Of a DNA stretch of 64,000 nt, positions 8,397 through 17,643 are shown in pieces. The DNA is from Limnobaculum parvum. GTDB taxonomy: Bacteria > Pseudomonadota > Gammaproteobacteria > Enterobacterales > Enterobacteriaceae. The stretch covers positions 3,560,501-3,624,500 of the forward strand of contig NZ_CP029185.2 of the NCBI RefSeq assembly GCF_003096015.2, read 5' to 3'. Below the pieces are notes generated by a model, which saw only the letters and a program-made list of their open reading frames with translations, was not told where the DNA came from and made no database searches. Position 1 is the first letter of the stretch. Each line of letters starts with the position of its first letter. The translations under genes and the position numbers were made by a program.

Positions 8397-8491
8397 TGGC
8401 GGAAAGTCACAGGAGTCGAACCTGCCAGGGACCGCTGGCGGCCCCATCTGGATTTGAAGTCCAGCCGCCCCACCGGGGACGATGACCTTCC
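8397..8491 (-). tRNA. selC: tRNA-Sec (anticodon UCA)
   Basis: The minus strand gives a 95-nt selenocysteine tRNA, closely matching E. coli selC: GGAAGGTCATCG 5' end, long acceptor stem, anticodon arm CTGGACTTCAAATCCAG with anticodon TCA, long variable arm GGGGCCGCCAGCGGTCCC, T-arm GGTTCGACTCC and encoded CCA. It is charged with serine, converted to Sec by SelA and delivered by SelB, both encoded at 19.5-22.8 kb; the client FdoG is at 35-38 kb. A TATAAT box lies upstream at 8539-8534. Confidence 0.97.
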
Positions 8492-8533
8492 GTTTTAGAA
8501 GCAACAGAAGTGCTGTAATAGATGAGCCTGCCG

Positions 8534-8539
8534 ATTATA
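8534..8539 (-). promoter_or_regulatory. -10 box of selC
   Basis: A perfect TATAAT on the minus strand, 42 nt before the mature 5' end of tRNA-Sec. The matching -35 element (near 8556-8561, TTCCAT) is weak. Confidence 0.45.
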
Positions 8540-8623
8540 CCGTTAAACGAATGGGATGGAACTGCTAATTTCCCTCTTCTCCCGCGGTTTTTACTCATGC
8601 CCACCGCCGCCACTAAGCTGTAA

Positions 8624-9802
8624 TCAGTACACCAGCTCGCCGAACTTATCCCGATACTCTTTTGGCGTGATGCCATACTCTTTCTTAAATACCGAATAGA
8701 AATACTGTAACGACGGATAACCGCACATTTGGGAAATCTCGTTAATCGACAGGGTGCTGGCGGCTAAAAACTCACTGGCTCGATTCAATTTCTCCTGATG
8801 GATCAGGCCATGAATGGTGTTGCCGGTTTCATCACGAAAACGCTTCTCAAGATTAGAGCGGGAAATACCCACCGCATCCAACACCTGCTCCACTTTAATC
8901 CCCTTACAGGCATGGTAGCGGATAAAGTGCATTGCCTGAATCACCGCCGGATCGTGCAGTGAGCGGTAATCCGTTGAACGACGCTCCACCACTTTCACCG
9001 GTGGTACCAGAATACGTTGAACCGGAAAATCACCTTGCTTCAGCAGTTTATGCAACAGCTTCGCCGCCTGATAGCCCATCTGACGCGATCCCTGAGCCAC
9101 TGAAGAGAGCGCCACCCGCGACAAATAGCGGGTCAGCTCTTCATTATCAATGCCGATAACGCACATCTTCTCCGGCACTGCGATATCCAGATGCTCACAC
9201 ACCTGTAACAAATGACGGGCGCGGGCATCGGTAACCGCAATAATCCCCGTATGGGCAGGCAAGTTCTGTAGCCAGTCCGCCAGACGGTTCTGGGCATGCT
9301 TCCAGTTCTCCGGAGCGGTTTCCATTCCCTGATAAATGGAGTGGCGGTAATTCCCTTCGGTAACCAGTTGGCGGAAGGCGTGCTCCCTCTCCATTGCCCA
9401 GCGGTGAGAAATATGGTGCGGTAGGCCGTAAAAGGCAAAGTGGTTCAGCCCCTTCTCCTTTAAGTGCATAAAGGCGGTACTGACCAGCGCGTGATTATCA
9501 GTGGCAATATAATGAACCGGAGGATAATCCTCTGGTCGATGATAAGAACCGCCAACCCCCACGACCGGTATGTTGGCACACTTCAGCGCCCGCTCGATTT
9601 CTGGGTCGTCAAAATCGGCAATCACCCCATCACCTAACCAGTCTTTAACGTTGTCTATCCGGCAGCGGAAATCCTCTTCGATAAAAATGTCCCAGTCGCA
9701 TTGAGAAGCCTGTAAGTACTCACCAACACCTTCAATAATCTGCCGGTCATAAACCTTATTGGCATTAAACAACAGCGTAATACGGAAGCGTTTTTCAAAC
9801 AT
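8624..9802 (-). CDS. xylR: Xylose operon activator XylR
   Basis: D-xylose-responsive activator of xylAB and xylFGH. It has a LacI/periplasmic-binding-like ligand domain (ITLLFNANK, GVIADFDD, VIGIDNEELTRYL) over residues 1-270 and an AraC double HTH at the C-terminus (VDAVGISRSNLEKRF-type motif and INEISQMCGYPSLQYF). The ATG at 9802 gives 392 residues, exactly the E. coli length; a GTG at 9826 would extend it by 8. It lies last in the xylFGHR order, separated from xylH by a hairpin. Confidence 0.95.
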   Translation of the reverse strand: MFEKRFRITLLFNANKVYDRQIIEGVGEYLQASQCDWDIFIEEDFRCRIDNVKDWLGDGVIADFDDPEIERALKCANIPVVGVGGSYHRPEDYPPVHYIATDNHALVSTAFMHLKEKGLNHFAFYGLPHHISHRWAMEREHAFRQLVTEGNYRHSIYQGMETAPENWKHAQNRLADWLQNLPAHTGIIAVTDARARHLLQVCEHLDIAVPEKMCVIGIDNEELTRYLSRVALSSVAQGSRQMGYQAAKLLHKLLKQGDFPVQRILVPPVKVVERRSTDYRSLHDPAVIQAMHFIRYHACKGIKVEQVLDAVGISRSNLEKRFRDETGNTIHGLIHQEKLNRASEFLAASTLSINEISQMCGYPSLQYFYSVFKKEYGITPKEYRDKFGELVY

Positions 9803-9922
9803 GGCGTTCAATTTCCCGATCAACACACAAGATAATTCACCACTGCCGCTGGGTCGGCAACACTCTGTTCAGGTTCAGGTTGAATTGAGTAACACAGTTA
9901 TCCATAACCTGTCAGGTCGTAC

Positions 9923-9957
9923 AGCTGAAAGTACAATGCTCCGCACACTTTTCAGCT
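9923..9957. terminator. Hairpin between xylH and xylR
   Basis: AGCTGAAAGT (9923-9932) pairs with ACTTTTCAGCT (9947-9957) with a small bulge. It lies in the 206-bp gap between xylH and xylR on the xyl transport operon and may reduce read-through into xylR. No T-run, so attenuation rather than full termination is likelier. Confidence 0.4.
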
Positions 9958-10008
9958 AACCGATAAACACATAGTTGAAAAAATGTACGGAGCCGATGAG
10001 CCAAACTA

Positions 10009-11199
10009 TCAGGCGCGTTTTTTGGTCGCAGAATCCATCCACACCGCCAACAGTAAAATGGCACCTTTAACGATGTACTGCCAGAAGGTAGGAACGTCTA
10101 ACATACTCATGCCATTATCCAGTGATGCCATGATAAATGCCCCCATCACCGCACCGGCAACGCTACCCACACCACCCGCCAGACTAGTTCCACCAATAAC
10201 GCAGGCGGCAATGGCATCCAACTCAGCAATGTTACCGGCAGAAGGGGAACCCGCCCCTAAACGCGAGCTAAGGATCAAACCAGCAATCGCCACCATCAAA
10301 CCGTTAATCGCAAATACCGCCAGCTTAGTGCGCTCAACGTTAATCCCAGACAGGCGAGCTGCATCGATATTGCCACCGATAGCGTAAATACGGCGACCAA
10401 ATGCGGTGCGGGTTGCCATAAAGATCCCTACCATCATCAACGCAGCCAGTATCAGCACCGGGGTTGGTACACCGCGATAATCATTCAGCAGGTAGATAGC
10501 CCCCAGCAAAATCACTGCGGTAATTGCCTGACGGCCAACGTCGCTGCCTTTACCGGGCACCGGTAGCCCCAGCGCTTCACGGTGCGCCCGCTGACGCCAT
10601 TGCCAAATAACAAACAGCACCATTACGCCGATACCAATACCAAAACCCAGGCTGTCCGGCAGATAGCTCTGCCCAATTTGCGACATGGCATTACTGGTGG
10701 GTGAAACGGTAGTGCCGTTGGTTATCCCCACCAAAATACCGCGGAAGGCTAGCATCCCTGCCAGCGTAACGATAAACGACGGCACTTTACGATAGGCAAC
10801 CCACCAACCGTTCCATGCACCTAACAGCAGGCCCATCACCAGCGTGACGATAATCGTCAGCGGCAGAGGCCAGCCAAACCAGACGTCAAATATCGCCGCC
10901 GCGCCGCCAAGCAGGCCCATCATCGAACCTACCGACAGGTCGATCTCCGCCGAAATAATGACAAAGACCATCCCCACCGCCAGAATGCCGGTAATCGCCG
11001 TCTGGCGCAGCAAGTTAGAGATGTTACGTGCGCTGATGTAGGCGCCGTCCGTCGCTACGCTGAAAAATAGAATGATCACCACGATGGCGGCCAGCATCAC
11101 AAAAACCTGTAGGTTAACGCGCTTAGGCAGCGCCGAACCGGCCGCTTTTCCACCCGTATTTCCCGTGGTGGATAATGTTTCATTAGACATGTTGTTCAC
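10009..11199 (-). CDS. xylH: D-xylose ABC transporter permease XylH
   Basis: Inner-membrane permease of the XylFGH importer, about 10 membrane segments. The 396 residues contain typical XylH blocks: DGAYISARNISNLLRQTA, VGMVFVIISAEIDLSVGSMM, GWWVAYRKVPSFIVTLAGML and GTSLAGGVGSVAGAVMGAF. The C-terminus matches E. coli (DSATKKRA). The start at 11199 overlaps the end of xylG by 17 bp; the in-frame ATG at 11190 is an alternative. The overlap indicates translational coupling. Confidence 0.95.
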   Translation of the reverse strand: MNNMSNETLSTTGNTGGKAAGSALPKRVNLQVFVMLAAIVVIILFFSVATDGAYISARNISNLLRQTAITGILAVGMVFVIISAEIDLSVGSMMGLLGGAAAIFDVWFGWPLPLTIIVTLVMGLLLGAWNGWWVAYRKVPSFIVTLAGMLAFRGILVGITNGTTVSPTSNAMSQIGQSYLPDSLGFGIGIGVMVLFVIWQWRQRAHREALGLPVPGKGSDVGRQAITAVILLGAIYLLNDYRGVPTPVLILAALMMVGIFMATRTAFGRRIYAIGGNIDAARLSGINVERTKLAVFAINGLMVAIAGLILSSRLGAGSPSAGNIAELDAIAACVIGGTSLAGGVGSVAGAVMGAFIMASLDNGMSMLDVPTFWQYIVKGAILLLAVWMDSATKKRA

Positions 11200-12709
11200 T
11201 CCTGAGTGCCGCTTCCATAATCTGCTCTTGTGTCAAAGACCGGTTAGCTAAATCCGCTTTAATACAGCCTTCGTGCATCACTAATACCCGATCGCTAAGC
11301 CCCAGCACTTCGGGTAATTCTGAAGAGATGACAATCAGGGCAATACCCTGCTCAACCAGTTGATTAATCAGCTTATAAATTTCATATTTAGCACCGATAT
11401 CAATACCCCGGGTTGGCTCATCCAGAATCAAAATTTTAGGATTAAGTAATAAGCATTTAGCCAGAATGGCTTTTTGTTGATTACCGCCGCTCAGGCGGGC
11501 AATGGCTAATTCCGGCGATGAGGTTTTTACCTTCAGCCGCTCAATAGATTGCTGAATGGTGGACTGCTCTTTGGCATCATCCAATATGCTCAGCCAACCG
11601 CTAAAATCGTCCAGTGCCGCCAGCGTCATGTTGACCCCAACGCCCATTACCGGGATAATTCCGTCTTTTTTACGATCTTCCGGCACCATAGCGATACCGT
11701 GGCTGATGGCATCCTGACAGTTGCGAATTTTTACCGCTTTTCCACCAACTTTAATCTCCCCTTCCCAGCGCCCGCGATAGGCACCAAACAGACACTGGAC
11801 GGTTTCGGTTCTTCCTGCGCCCACCAAACCGGCAATCCCCAGAATCTCCCCTTTATGCAGCGAGAAAGAGACGTTATTCACCCGGCGAATATGGCGGTTG
11901 ATAGGATGCCAAGCGGTCAGGTTATCCACCCGCAGCACCTCTTCACCGATAGTATGTTCTGATTGAGGATAGAGCTCTTTCAGCTCGCGGCCGACCATCA
12001 TGGCAATAATATCGTCTTCGTTCATCTCACTGGCGCGACGGGTACCTATATGTTTACCGTCGCGAATCACGCAGATCAGATCGGAGATGGCCTTCACTTC
12101 GTTTAGCTTGTGAGAGATGTAGATACAGGCAATGTCATGGCTTTGTAGGTCGCGGATGATATTCAGCAGAATCTCGGTTTCGCTTTCTGTCAATGATGCG
12201 GTGGGTTCATCTAACACCAGCAGGCGCACCTGCTTATTCAGCGCTTTAGCAATTTCCACCAGTTGCTGTTGGCCTAAGCCCAGCTCACCCACTTTAGTAT
12301 CTGGACTCACCGCCAGTTTCACCTGTTGTAACAGGCGCTGGCAGCGTAAAAACATGCTGTCGTAATCCATGATGCCAAAACGCCCGCGCTCCGAACCAAG
12401 GAAAATATTCTCCAGCACGGTCATCTCTTTCACTAGGGCCAGTTCCTGATGGATGATGGCAATGCCTTTTTGTTCGGTATCGCGAATGTTTTTTGCCTGT
12501 ATGACATCACCGGAAAACAGAATATCGCCCTGATACTGACCGTAAGGATAGATACCGCACAGCACTTTCATCAGCGTTGATTTACCGGAACCATTTTCTC
12601 CACACAAAGAGAGTACCTGACCGGCATCTAACGTTAAGGAGATGCTATCGACGGCTTTAATATCACCGAAAGCTTTGGTGATATGTTTCATTTCTAACAG
12701 ATGTGGCAT
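11183..12709 (-). CDS. xylG: D-xylose ABC transporter ATP-binding protein XylG
   Basis: Cytoplasmic ATPase of the xylose importer with two fused ABC domains, typical of CUT2 sugar transporters. The first domain has Walker A CGENGSGKSTL, signature LGLGQQQ and Walker B LLVLDEPTAS; the second has a GLVGAGRTE degenerate P-loop, signature LSGGNQQ and LILDEPTRG. Starting at ATG 12709 (MPHLLEMKHITKAFG) it has 508 residues versus 513 in E. coli; an upstream alternative at 12736 adds 9 residues with no homology. It lies 78 bp after xylF. Confidence 0.95.
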   Translation of the reverse strand: MPHLLEMKHITKAFGDIKAVDSISLTLDAGQVLSLCGENGSGKSTLMKVLCGIYPYGQYQGDILFSGDVIQAKNIRDTEQKGIAIIHQELALVKEMTVLENIFLGSERGRFGIMDYDSMFLRCQRLLQQVKLAVSPDTKVGELGLGQQQLVEIAKALNKQVRLLVLDEPTASLTESETEILLNIIRDLQSHDIACIYISHKLNEVKAISDLICVIRDGKHIGTRRASEMNEDDIIAMMVGRELKELYPQSEHTIGEEVLRVDNLTAWHPINRHIRRVNNVSFSLHKGEILGIAGLVGAGRTETVQCLFGAYRGRWEGEIKVGGKAVKIRNCQDAISHGIAMVPEDRKKDGIIPVMGVGVNMTLAALDDFSGWLSILDDAKEQSTIQQSIERLKVKTSSPELAIARLSGGNQQKAILAKCLLLNPKILILDEPTRGIDIGAKYEIYKLINQLVEQGIALIVISSELPEVLGLSDRVLVMHEGCIKADLANRSLTQEQIMEAALRSEQHV

Positions 12710-12787
12710 CACATGTACTCCACAAAGAGATAACAACCATTAAGCTGATGTTGGGTGCTGCTTACACAGCACCCGATTGCAGATAAA

Positions 12788-13786
12788 TCAGTTATAGATG
12801 CTCTCTTTACTGTGGAAGCCATCGGCCACAACGGTTGAATCGATGTTGGATTTATCCACCTCAATTGGCGTCAGCAGATAAGATGGCACATCCTTTTTGC
12901 CGTTATTCAGGGTGGCGTTGGCTTTTGGCGTCTCACCTTTACCCATTTCTACCGCGATCTCCGCCGCATCGTTTGCCAGCTTGCTGATTGGCTTGTACAC
13001 CGTCATGGTTTGAGTTCCGGCAACGATACGTTTGATTCCCGCAAGGTCGGCATCCTGACCGGAGATAGCGACTTTACCCGATAACCCCTGAGCTACCAGC
13101 GCCTGAATCGCACCGCCGGCGGTAGCATCATTGGAGGCAACCACCGCATCAATTTTGTTATTGTTAGCGGTTAAGGCATTTTCCATGATTTTCAACGCGT
13201 TCTCTGCCAACCAAGCATCAACCCACTGATCGCCAACTATCTTAATTTTTCCTTCTTTAATCAGCGGATTAAGGACGTTCATCTGCCCCTGACGGAACAG
13301 CTTGGCATTGTTATCCACCGGCGAACCGCCCATCAGGAAATAGTTACCCTGAGGTACGCGTTCAATTAGGCTTTTGGCCTGTAACTCACCCACTTTTTCA
13401 TTGTTAAAGGAGATATAAAAATCAATATCCGCCTCGTTAATCATGCGGTCATAAGCCAGTACTTTGATGCCTTCACGTTTAGCTTCTGCAATCACATTAC
13501 TCAACACCTGCCCGTTGTAAGGAATGATCACCAATACGTCTACACCACGGTTGATCATGTTTTCAATCTGCGCCATTTGGGTTTCTTCATTACCGTTGGC
13601 AGACTGTACGAAAACTTTGGCCCCTAAGGACTCGGCTTTGCTAACAAAGATATCGCGATCTTTCTGCCAGCGTTCTAAACGCAGATCGTCAATCGCCATA
13701 CCTATTTTGACTTCTTTGGCATTTACCATGTGTCCTGATAGCGCCAGTGATGCACAAACGGCAAGTAAAACATGCTTTAATTTCAT
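12788..13786 (-). CDS. xylF: D-xylose periplasmic binding protein XylF
   Basis: High-affinity periplasmic xylose receptor. Of its 332 residues (E. coli 330), the first 23 form a signal peptide (LLAVCASLALSGHMVNA). Motifs KEVKIGMAIDDLRLERW, FVQSANGNEETQMAQIENM and SGQDADLAGIKRIV are those of XylF. It is the first gene of xylFGHR, divergent from xylA across a 556-bp region that carries a CRP site. Confidence 0.95.
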   Translation of the reverse strand: MKLKHVLLAVCASLALSGHMVNAKEVKIGMAIDDLRLERWQKDRDIFVSKAESLGAKVFVQSANGNEETQMAQIENMINRGVDVLVIIPYNGQVLSNVIAEAKREGIKVLAYDRMINEADIDFYISFNNEKVGELQAKSLIERVPQGNYFLMGGSPVDNNAKLFRQGQMNVLNPLIKEGKIKIVGDQWVDAWLAENALKIMENALTANNNKIDAVVASNDATAGGAIQALVAQGLSGKVAISGQDADLAGIKRIVAGTQTMTVYKPISKLANDAAEIAVEMGKGETPKANATLNNGKKDVPSYLLTPIEVDKSNIDSTVVADGFHSKESIYN

Positions 13787-14342
13787 TTGATAACATCCTA
13801 TTTTGGTTAAGCTATTTCAGTGGAAGTGGGTATTTTCCCGTTTTTATTAATTACCGATAAATATTTAACCACTATAGTGTTATCAGTTATAACCAGAGTA
13901 TCAATTACAGATTCTTACCCCGTTATTACGTTTTTTAGTTTATTTTCATTTTTTTGAGAGAGGTCATGTTTTACCGGGAAAATAAAAAAATAAAATGAAC
14001 ATGAAATTAAAAAATAAATATAACTCACTGTATTAAAATAAAATTTAATGAAAATAAATATTATAAAAAATAATCACCACATTGTTTAAAGGCTTATTAT
14101 TGTGAGCATACTCACAGTAGTTAAATTTCATAATTCACTATTCAAATCTAGGAATAACCCTCCTTTTTTTAAATCTCTATGATTCCTTCCATATAAAATA
14201 GATAGCGCTAAAACTGCGTCAATTTATATTTTAAAAAATGTAATAACGTAATTTTATTATTTATTAGATTTGCTTTTTCAATAATAAATAAATCGCGCGC
14301 CCTGACCGAATGACCTAAATACATCGCTTAAAGGAAACCACC
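13787..14342. promoter_or_regulatory. xylF-xylA divergent control region
   Basis: A 556-bp, very AT-rich gap between the divergent xylF and xylA starts. A perfect CRP site is at 14101-14116. In E. coli the equivalent region binds XylR at both promoters; XylR boxes could not be placed with confidence. No coding frame of note. Confidence 0.7.
14101..14116. promoter_or_regulatory. CRP site between xylF and xylA
   Basis: TGTGA GCATAC TCACA is a perfect match to the CRP core, roughly midway between xylF and xylA, as expected for catabolite control of both divergent xyl promoters. Confidence 0.8.
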
Positions 14343-15662
14343 ATGACTCAGTATTTCGATAAACTTGACCAGGTGCGCTATGAAGGCACCGCCAGTAACA
14401 ACCCACTGGCCTTCCGCCACTACAACCCGGATGAGTTGGTTCTGGGTAAACGTATGGCTGACCATCTGCGCTTTGCCGCCTGTTACTGGCACACCTTCTG
14501 CTGGAATGGTGCCGATATGTTTGGCGTAGGTTCGTTCGATCGTCCGTGGCAATCGGCAGGTGATGCTATCAAACTGGCAAAAGCCAAAGCGGACGTTGCC
14601 TTTGAGTTTTTCCATAAGCTAAATGTTCCTTTCTACTGCTTCCACGATGTGGACGTATCACCGGAAGGCAGCACGGTTAAAGAGTATCTGAACAATCTGG
14701 CCATAATGACCGATGTACTGGCGGAAAAGCAGCAGGCAACCGGCGTGAAACTGTTATGGGGCACAGCAAACTGCTTCACTAACCCGCGCTATGCTGCTGG
14801 CGCGGCCACTAACCCAGACCCGGAAGTCTTTGCTTACGCCGCGACTCAAGTAGTCAGTGCCATGCAGGCCACTCAACGCTTGGGCGGTGAAAACTATGTA
14901 CTGTGGGGCGGTCGTGAAGGTTATGAAACCCTGTTAAATACCGACCTACGTCAGGAGCGCGAGCAGCTTGGGCGTTTTATGCAAATGGTGGTAGAGCATA
15001 AACATAAAATTGGTTTTAACGGCACTCTGCTGATTGAGCCAAAACCACAAGAGCCAACCAAACATCAGTATGATTACGATGTGGCAACGGTGTATGGCTT
15101 CCTAAAACAGTTTGGTCTGGAAAAAGAGATTAAGGTCAATATCGAAGCAAACCATGCAACGCTAGCAGGCCACAGCTTCCACCATGAAATCGCTTCTGCC
15201 ATTGCGCTGGGTATTTTCGGCTCGGTGGATGCCAACCGTGGTGATGCTCAATTGGGCTGGGATACCGATCAGTTCCCGAACAGCGTAGAAGAAAATGCGC
15301 TGATTATGTATGAAATCATCAAAGCAGGCGGCTTCACCACCGGTGGCCTGAACTATGACGCGAAAGTACGTCGCCAGAGCACCGATAAATACGATCTGTT
15401 CTATGGTCATATCGGCGCAATGGACACCATGGCGTTAGCACTGAAAGTTGCCGCGAAAATGGTACAAGACGGTAAGCTGGACCAAAAAGTCTCCGAGCGC
15501 TACGCTGGCTGGAATGGCAAACTGGGCCAACAAATTCTGGAAGGCGAAAGCTCACTGGATTCACTGGCGAAGTATGTGGAAAGCAATAACCTGCAACCAC
15601 AGCATAAGTCAGGGCAGCAAGAGCTGCTGGAAAATCTGGTGAACCGGTATTTATTTGGATAG
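14343..15662 (+). CDS. xylA: Xylose isomerase XylA
   Basis: Converts D-xylose to D-xylulose in the cytoplasm using two divalent metal ions. The 439 residues (E. coli 440) contain the catalytic signature FYCFHDVDVSPEG (His and Asp of the active site), the metal ligand regions LLIEPKPQEPTKHQYD and NIEANHATLAGHSFHHE, and GSVDANRGD and WDTDQFP. ATG at 14343 follows AAAGGAAACC. It is separated from xylB by 345 bp containing a dispersed repeat, unlike E. coli where xylB follows closely. Confidence 0.97.
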   Translation: MTQYFDKLDQVRYEGTASNNPLAFRHYNPDELVLGKRMADHLRFAACYWHTFCWNGADMFGVGSFDRPWQSAGDAIKLAKAKADVAFEFFHKLNVPFYCFHDVDVSPEGSTVKEYLNNLAIMTDVLAEKQQATGVKLLWGTANCFTNPRYAAGAATNPDPEVFAYAATQVVSAMQATQRLGGENYVLWGGREGYETLLNTDLRQEREQLGRFMQMVVEHKHKIGFNGTLLIEPKPQEPTKHQYDYDVATVYGFLKQFGLEKEIKVNIEANHATLAGHSFHHEIASAIALGIFGSVDANRGDAQLGWDTDQFPNSVEENALIMYEIIKAGGFTTGGLNYDAKVRRQSTDKYDLFYGHIGAMDTMALALKVAAKMVQDGKLDQKVSERYAGWNGKLGQQILEGESSLDSLAKYVESNNLQPQHKSGQQELLENLVNRYLFG

Positions 15663-15687
15663 TTTCTTGACCTTGACGTTATTATTT

Positions 15688-15962
15688 GAGCACTTGAACT
15701 CAGCCGACGACTGAGAGAGGGTAGCACGACCCGCATGGACGCGGGTCGAGGCACTGCTTCGCCCCGTAGGGGTGAGCCTCATGGATGAGGCGAATAATCG
15801 AATCAGTGCCGGTGCGTAAGCCCGAACGAAGAAGGAGGGAAGTCGCGTCAGCGACCTGAGTTCCTGTGCGAAAGGCGCGGGGTGCAGGGGCATTCGCCCT
15901 AATGCCCCTGCTCGCCAGTAGCACAATGCCGATATAGACACTGAACGATTAACGGCGAAACT
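15688..15962. repeat. Dispersed repeat, copy 1 (xylA-xylB gap)
   Basis: About 275 bp beginning GAGCACTTGAACTCAGCCGA and ending GGCGAAAC. It shares several blocks with 24115-24142 plus 25369-25478 and with 55738-55990: the GAGCACT-GAA-TCAG start, GCCGGTGCGT followed by CCGAACGAA, GGAAGTCGC-AGCGACCTG, GCGAAGGCGCGG-GGTGCAGG and a CGAAAC end. It contains an internal GACCCGC/GCGGGTC stem. Short frames inside it are repeated with the DNA and are not genes. It is preceded by TTGACCTT, as in the other copies. Confidence 0.8.
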
Positions 15963-16007
15963 AACACCATTCTGGACAAACATCCTGAACAACAAGGATC
16001 ACTCACT

Positions 16008-17459
16008 ATGTACATCGGTATCGACCTCGGTACTTCCGGCGTAAAGGTTATCCTCCTCAGCGAGCAGCAACAGGTTATTGCCACTCACTCTGAAGCACTT
16101 TCCATTTCCCGCCCTCATCCCCTGTGGTCAGAACAAAATCCGGACGACTGGTGGCAAGCCACCGATCGGGCAATGCTGGCATTAGCAGCACAACACGATT
16201 TAAGTTCGGTTAAAGCTATGGGGCTAACCGGGCAAATGCATGGAGCAACCCTGCTGGACAAGCAGATGAAGGTATTGCGCCCTGCTATTTTATGGAACGA
16301 TGGCCGCAGTGCCGCCGAATGTGCAGCGCTGGAAAAAGCGGTTCCTCAATCGAGGGCCATTACCGGTAACCTGATGATGCCTGGGTTTACTGCCCCGAAA
16401 CTAAAGTGGCTGGAAAAGCATGAACCCGCTATTTTTCAAGCGACAGACAAAGTTCTGCTGCCAAAAGATTACCTGCGTCTCCTGATTACTGGCGAATTGG
16501 CCAGCGATATGTCCGATGCGGCTGGCACCATGTGGATGGATGTTGGCAAGCGCGACTGGAGTGATGAGATCCTCTCCGCCTGTAACCTCAGCCGCGATAA
16601 TATGCCGAAACTGTTTGAAGGCTGCCAGATTACCGGCAACGTTAGCGCTGACATTGCGGCACGCTGGAAGATTGGTCAAATCCCTGTTGCTGCCGGTGGC
16701 GGTGATAACGCGGCAGGTGCCGTTGGCATTGGGCTGTATCGTGCGGGGCAAGCAATGCTCTCGTTGGGAACCTCCGGCGTCTATTTTGCCGTCAGCGATG
16801 GCTTCCTGAGTAATCCTGAAAGTGCGGTTCACAGCTTCTGCCACGCGCTGCCAAATACTTGGCACTTAATGTCGGTGATCCTCAGTGCCGCTTCCTGTCT
16901 CGACTGGGCCTGTAAGTTAACCAATATATCCAGCGTACCAGAACTGCTGAAAGCCATTGAACAAACACCTCCGGCGGATACGCCAGTGTGGTTCTTACCC
17001 TATCTTTCCGGTGAACGCACACCGCACAATAACCCGGCGGCTAAAGGCGCATTCTGGGGGCTGACTCACCAACATAACGCAACCGATCTGGCCAGAGCGG
17101 TGTTAGAAGGGGTGAGCTTTGCGCTAGCTGACGGTATGGACGTATTACACGCTACCGGCCTGAAACCGACTCAAATCGCCCTGATTGGTGGCGGAGCCCG
17201 TAGCCCGTACTGGCGTCAGCTTCTGGCGGATATCAGCGGTCAAACGCTGGAATATCGTACCGGTGGCGACGTCGGCCCAGCACTGGGCGCGGCCCGACTC
17301 GCGCAAATTGCCATGAATCCTAGGGTTGCTCTGGCGGATCTCTGCCCGGAACTGCCGTTAGAACAGCGGCATGTGCCAAACCCTGAGCTTTATACTCGCT
17401 ACCAGGAAAAAAGAGCGACATTTAAAACGCTTTATCAGCAACTTCAGCCCTTGTGTTAA
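16008..17459 (+). CDS. xylB: Xylulokinase XylB
   Basis: Phosphorylates D-xylulose to xylulose 5-phosphate. FGGY-family kinase of 483 residues (E. coli 484): N-terminal GIDLGTSGVKVILL, GLTGQMHGATLLD, ILWNDGRSAAEC, catalytic-Asp region AAGGGDNAAGAVG, and LSGERTPHNNP plus LIGGGARSPYWRQ. ATG at 16008 has AAGGA upstream. It is transcribed with or after xylA; the repeat in the gap could affect operon read-through. A long hairpin follows the stop. Confidence 0.96.
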   Translation: MYIGIDLGTSGVKVILLSEQQQVIATHSEALSISRPHPLWSEQNPDDWWQATDRAMLALAAQHDLSSVKAMGLTGQMHGATLLDKQMKVLRPAILWNDGRSAAECAALEKAVPQSRAITGNLMMPGFTAPKLKWLEKHEPAIFQATDKVLLPKDYLRLLITGELASDMSDAAGTMWMDVGKRDWSDEILSACNLSRDNMPKLFEGCQITGNVSADIAARWKIGQIPVAAGGGDNAAGAVGIGLYRAGQAMLSLGTSGVYFAVSDGFLSNPESAVHSFCHALPNTWHLMSVILSAASCLDWACKLTNISSVPELLKAIEQTPPADTPVWFLPYLSGERTPHNNPAAKGAFWGLTHQHNATDLARAVLEGVSFALADGMDVLHATGLKPTQIALIGGGARSPYWRQLLADISGQTLEYRTGGDVGPALGAARLAQIAMNPRVALADLCPELPLEQRHVPNPELYTRYQEKRATFKTLYQQLQPLC

Positions 17460-17467
17460 TCAAGCCT

Positions 17468-17503
17468 AAGCCTACTCATCAAATCCATACGATGAGTAGG
17501 CTT
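17468..17503 (+). terminator. Terminator after xylB
   Basis: AAGCCTACTCATC and GATGAGTAGGCTT form a perfect 13-bp stem with a 10-nt loop, beginning 9 bp after the xylB stop. The following sequence is AT-rich without a strict T-run. Confidence 0.7.
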
Positions 17504-17643
17504 AATTAACTAAATGAATCATAAATAATTATCACTAAATCCCCAGCTTTCATCTCGATAAATTTTTCTACTTCTCTGTGTCACTTTATTACGACAAGGA
17601 CTATGCTTATCACGTTTTCCACTATTTAAAGGGAGTAATTGTG

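Noticed and set aside
15700..15995. Several open frames in the xylA-xylB gap
   Set aside because: They lie within the dispersed repeat, have no ribosome sites and recur only because the DNA is repeated.
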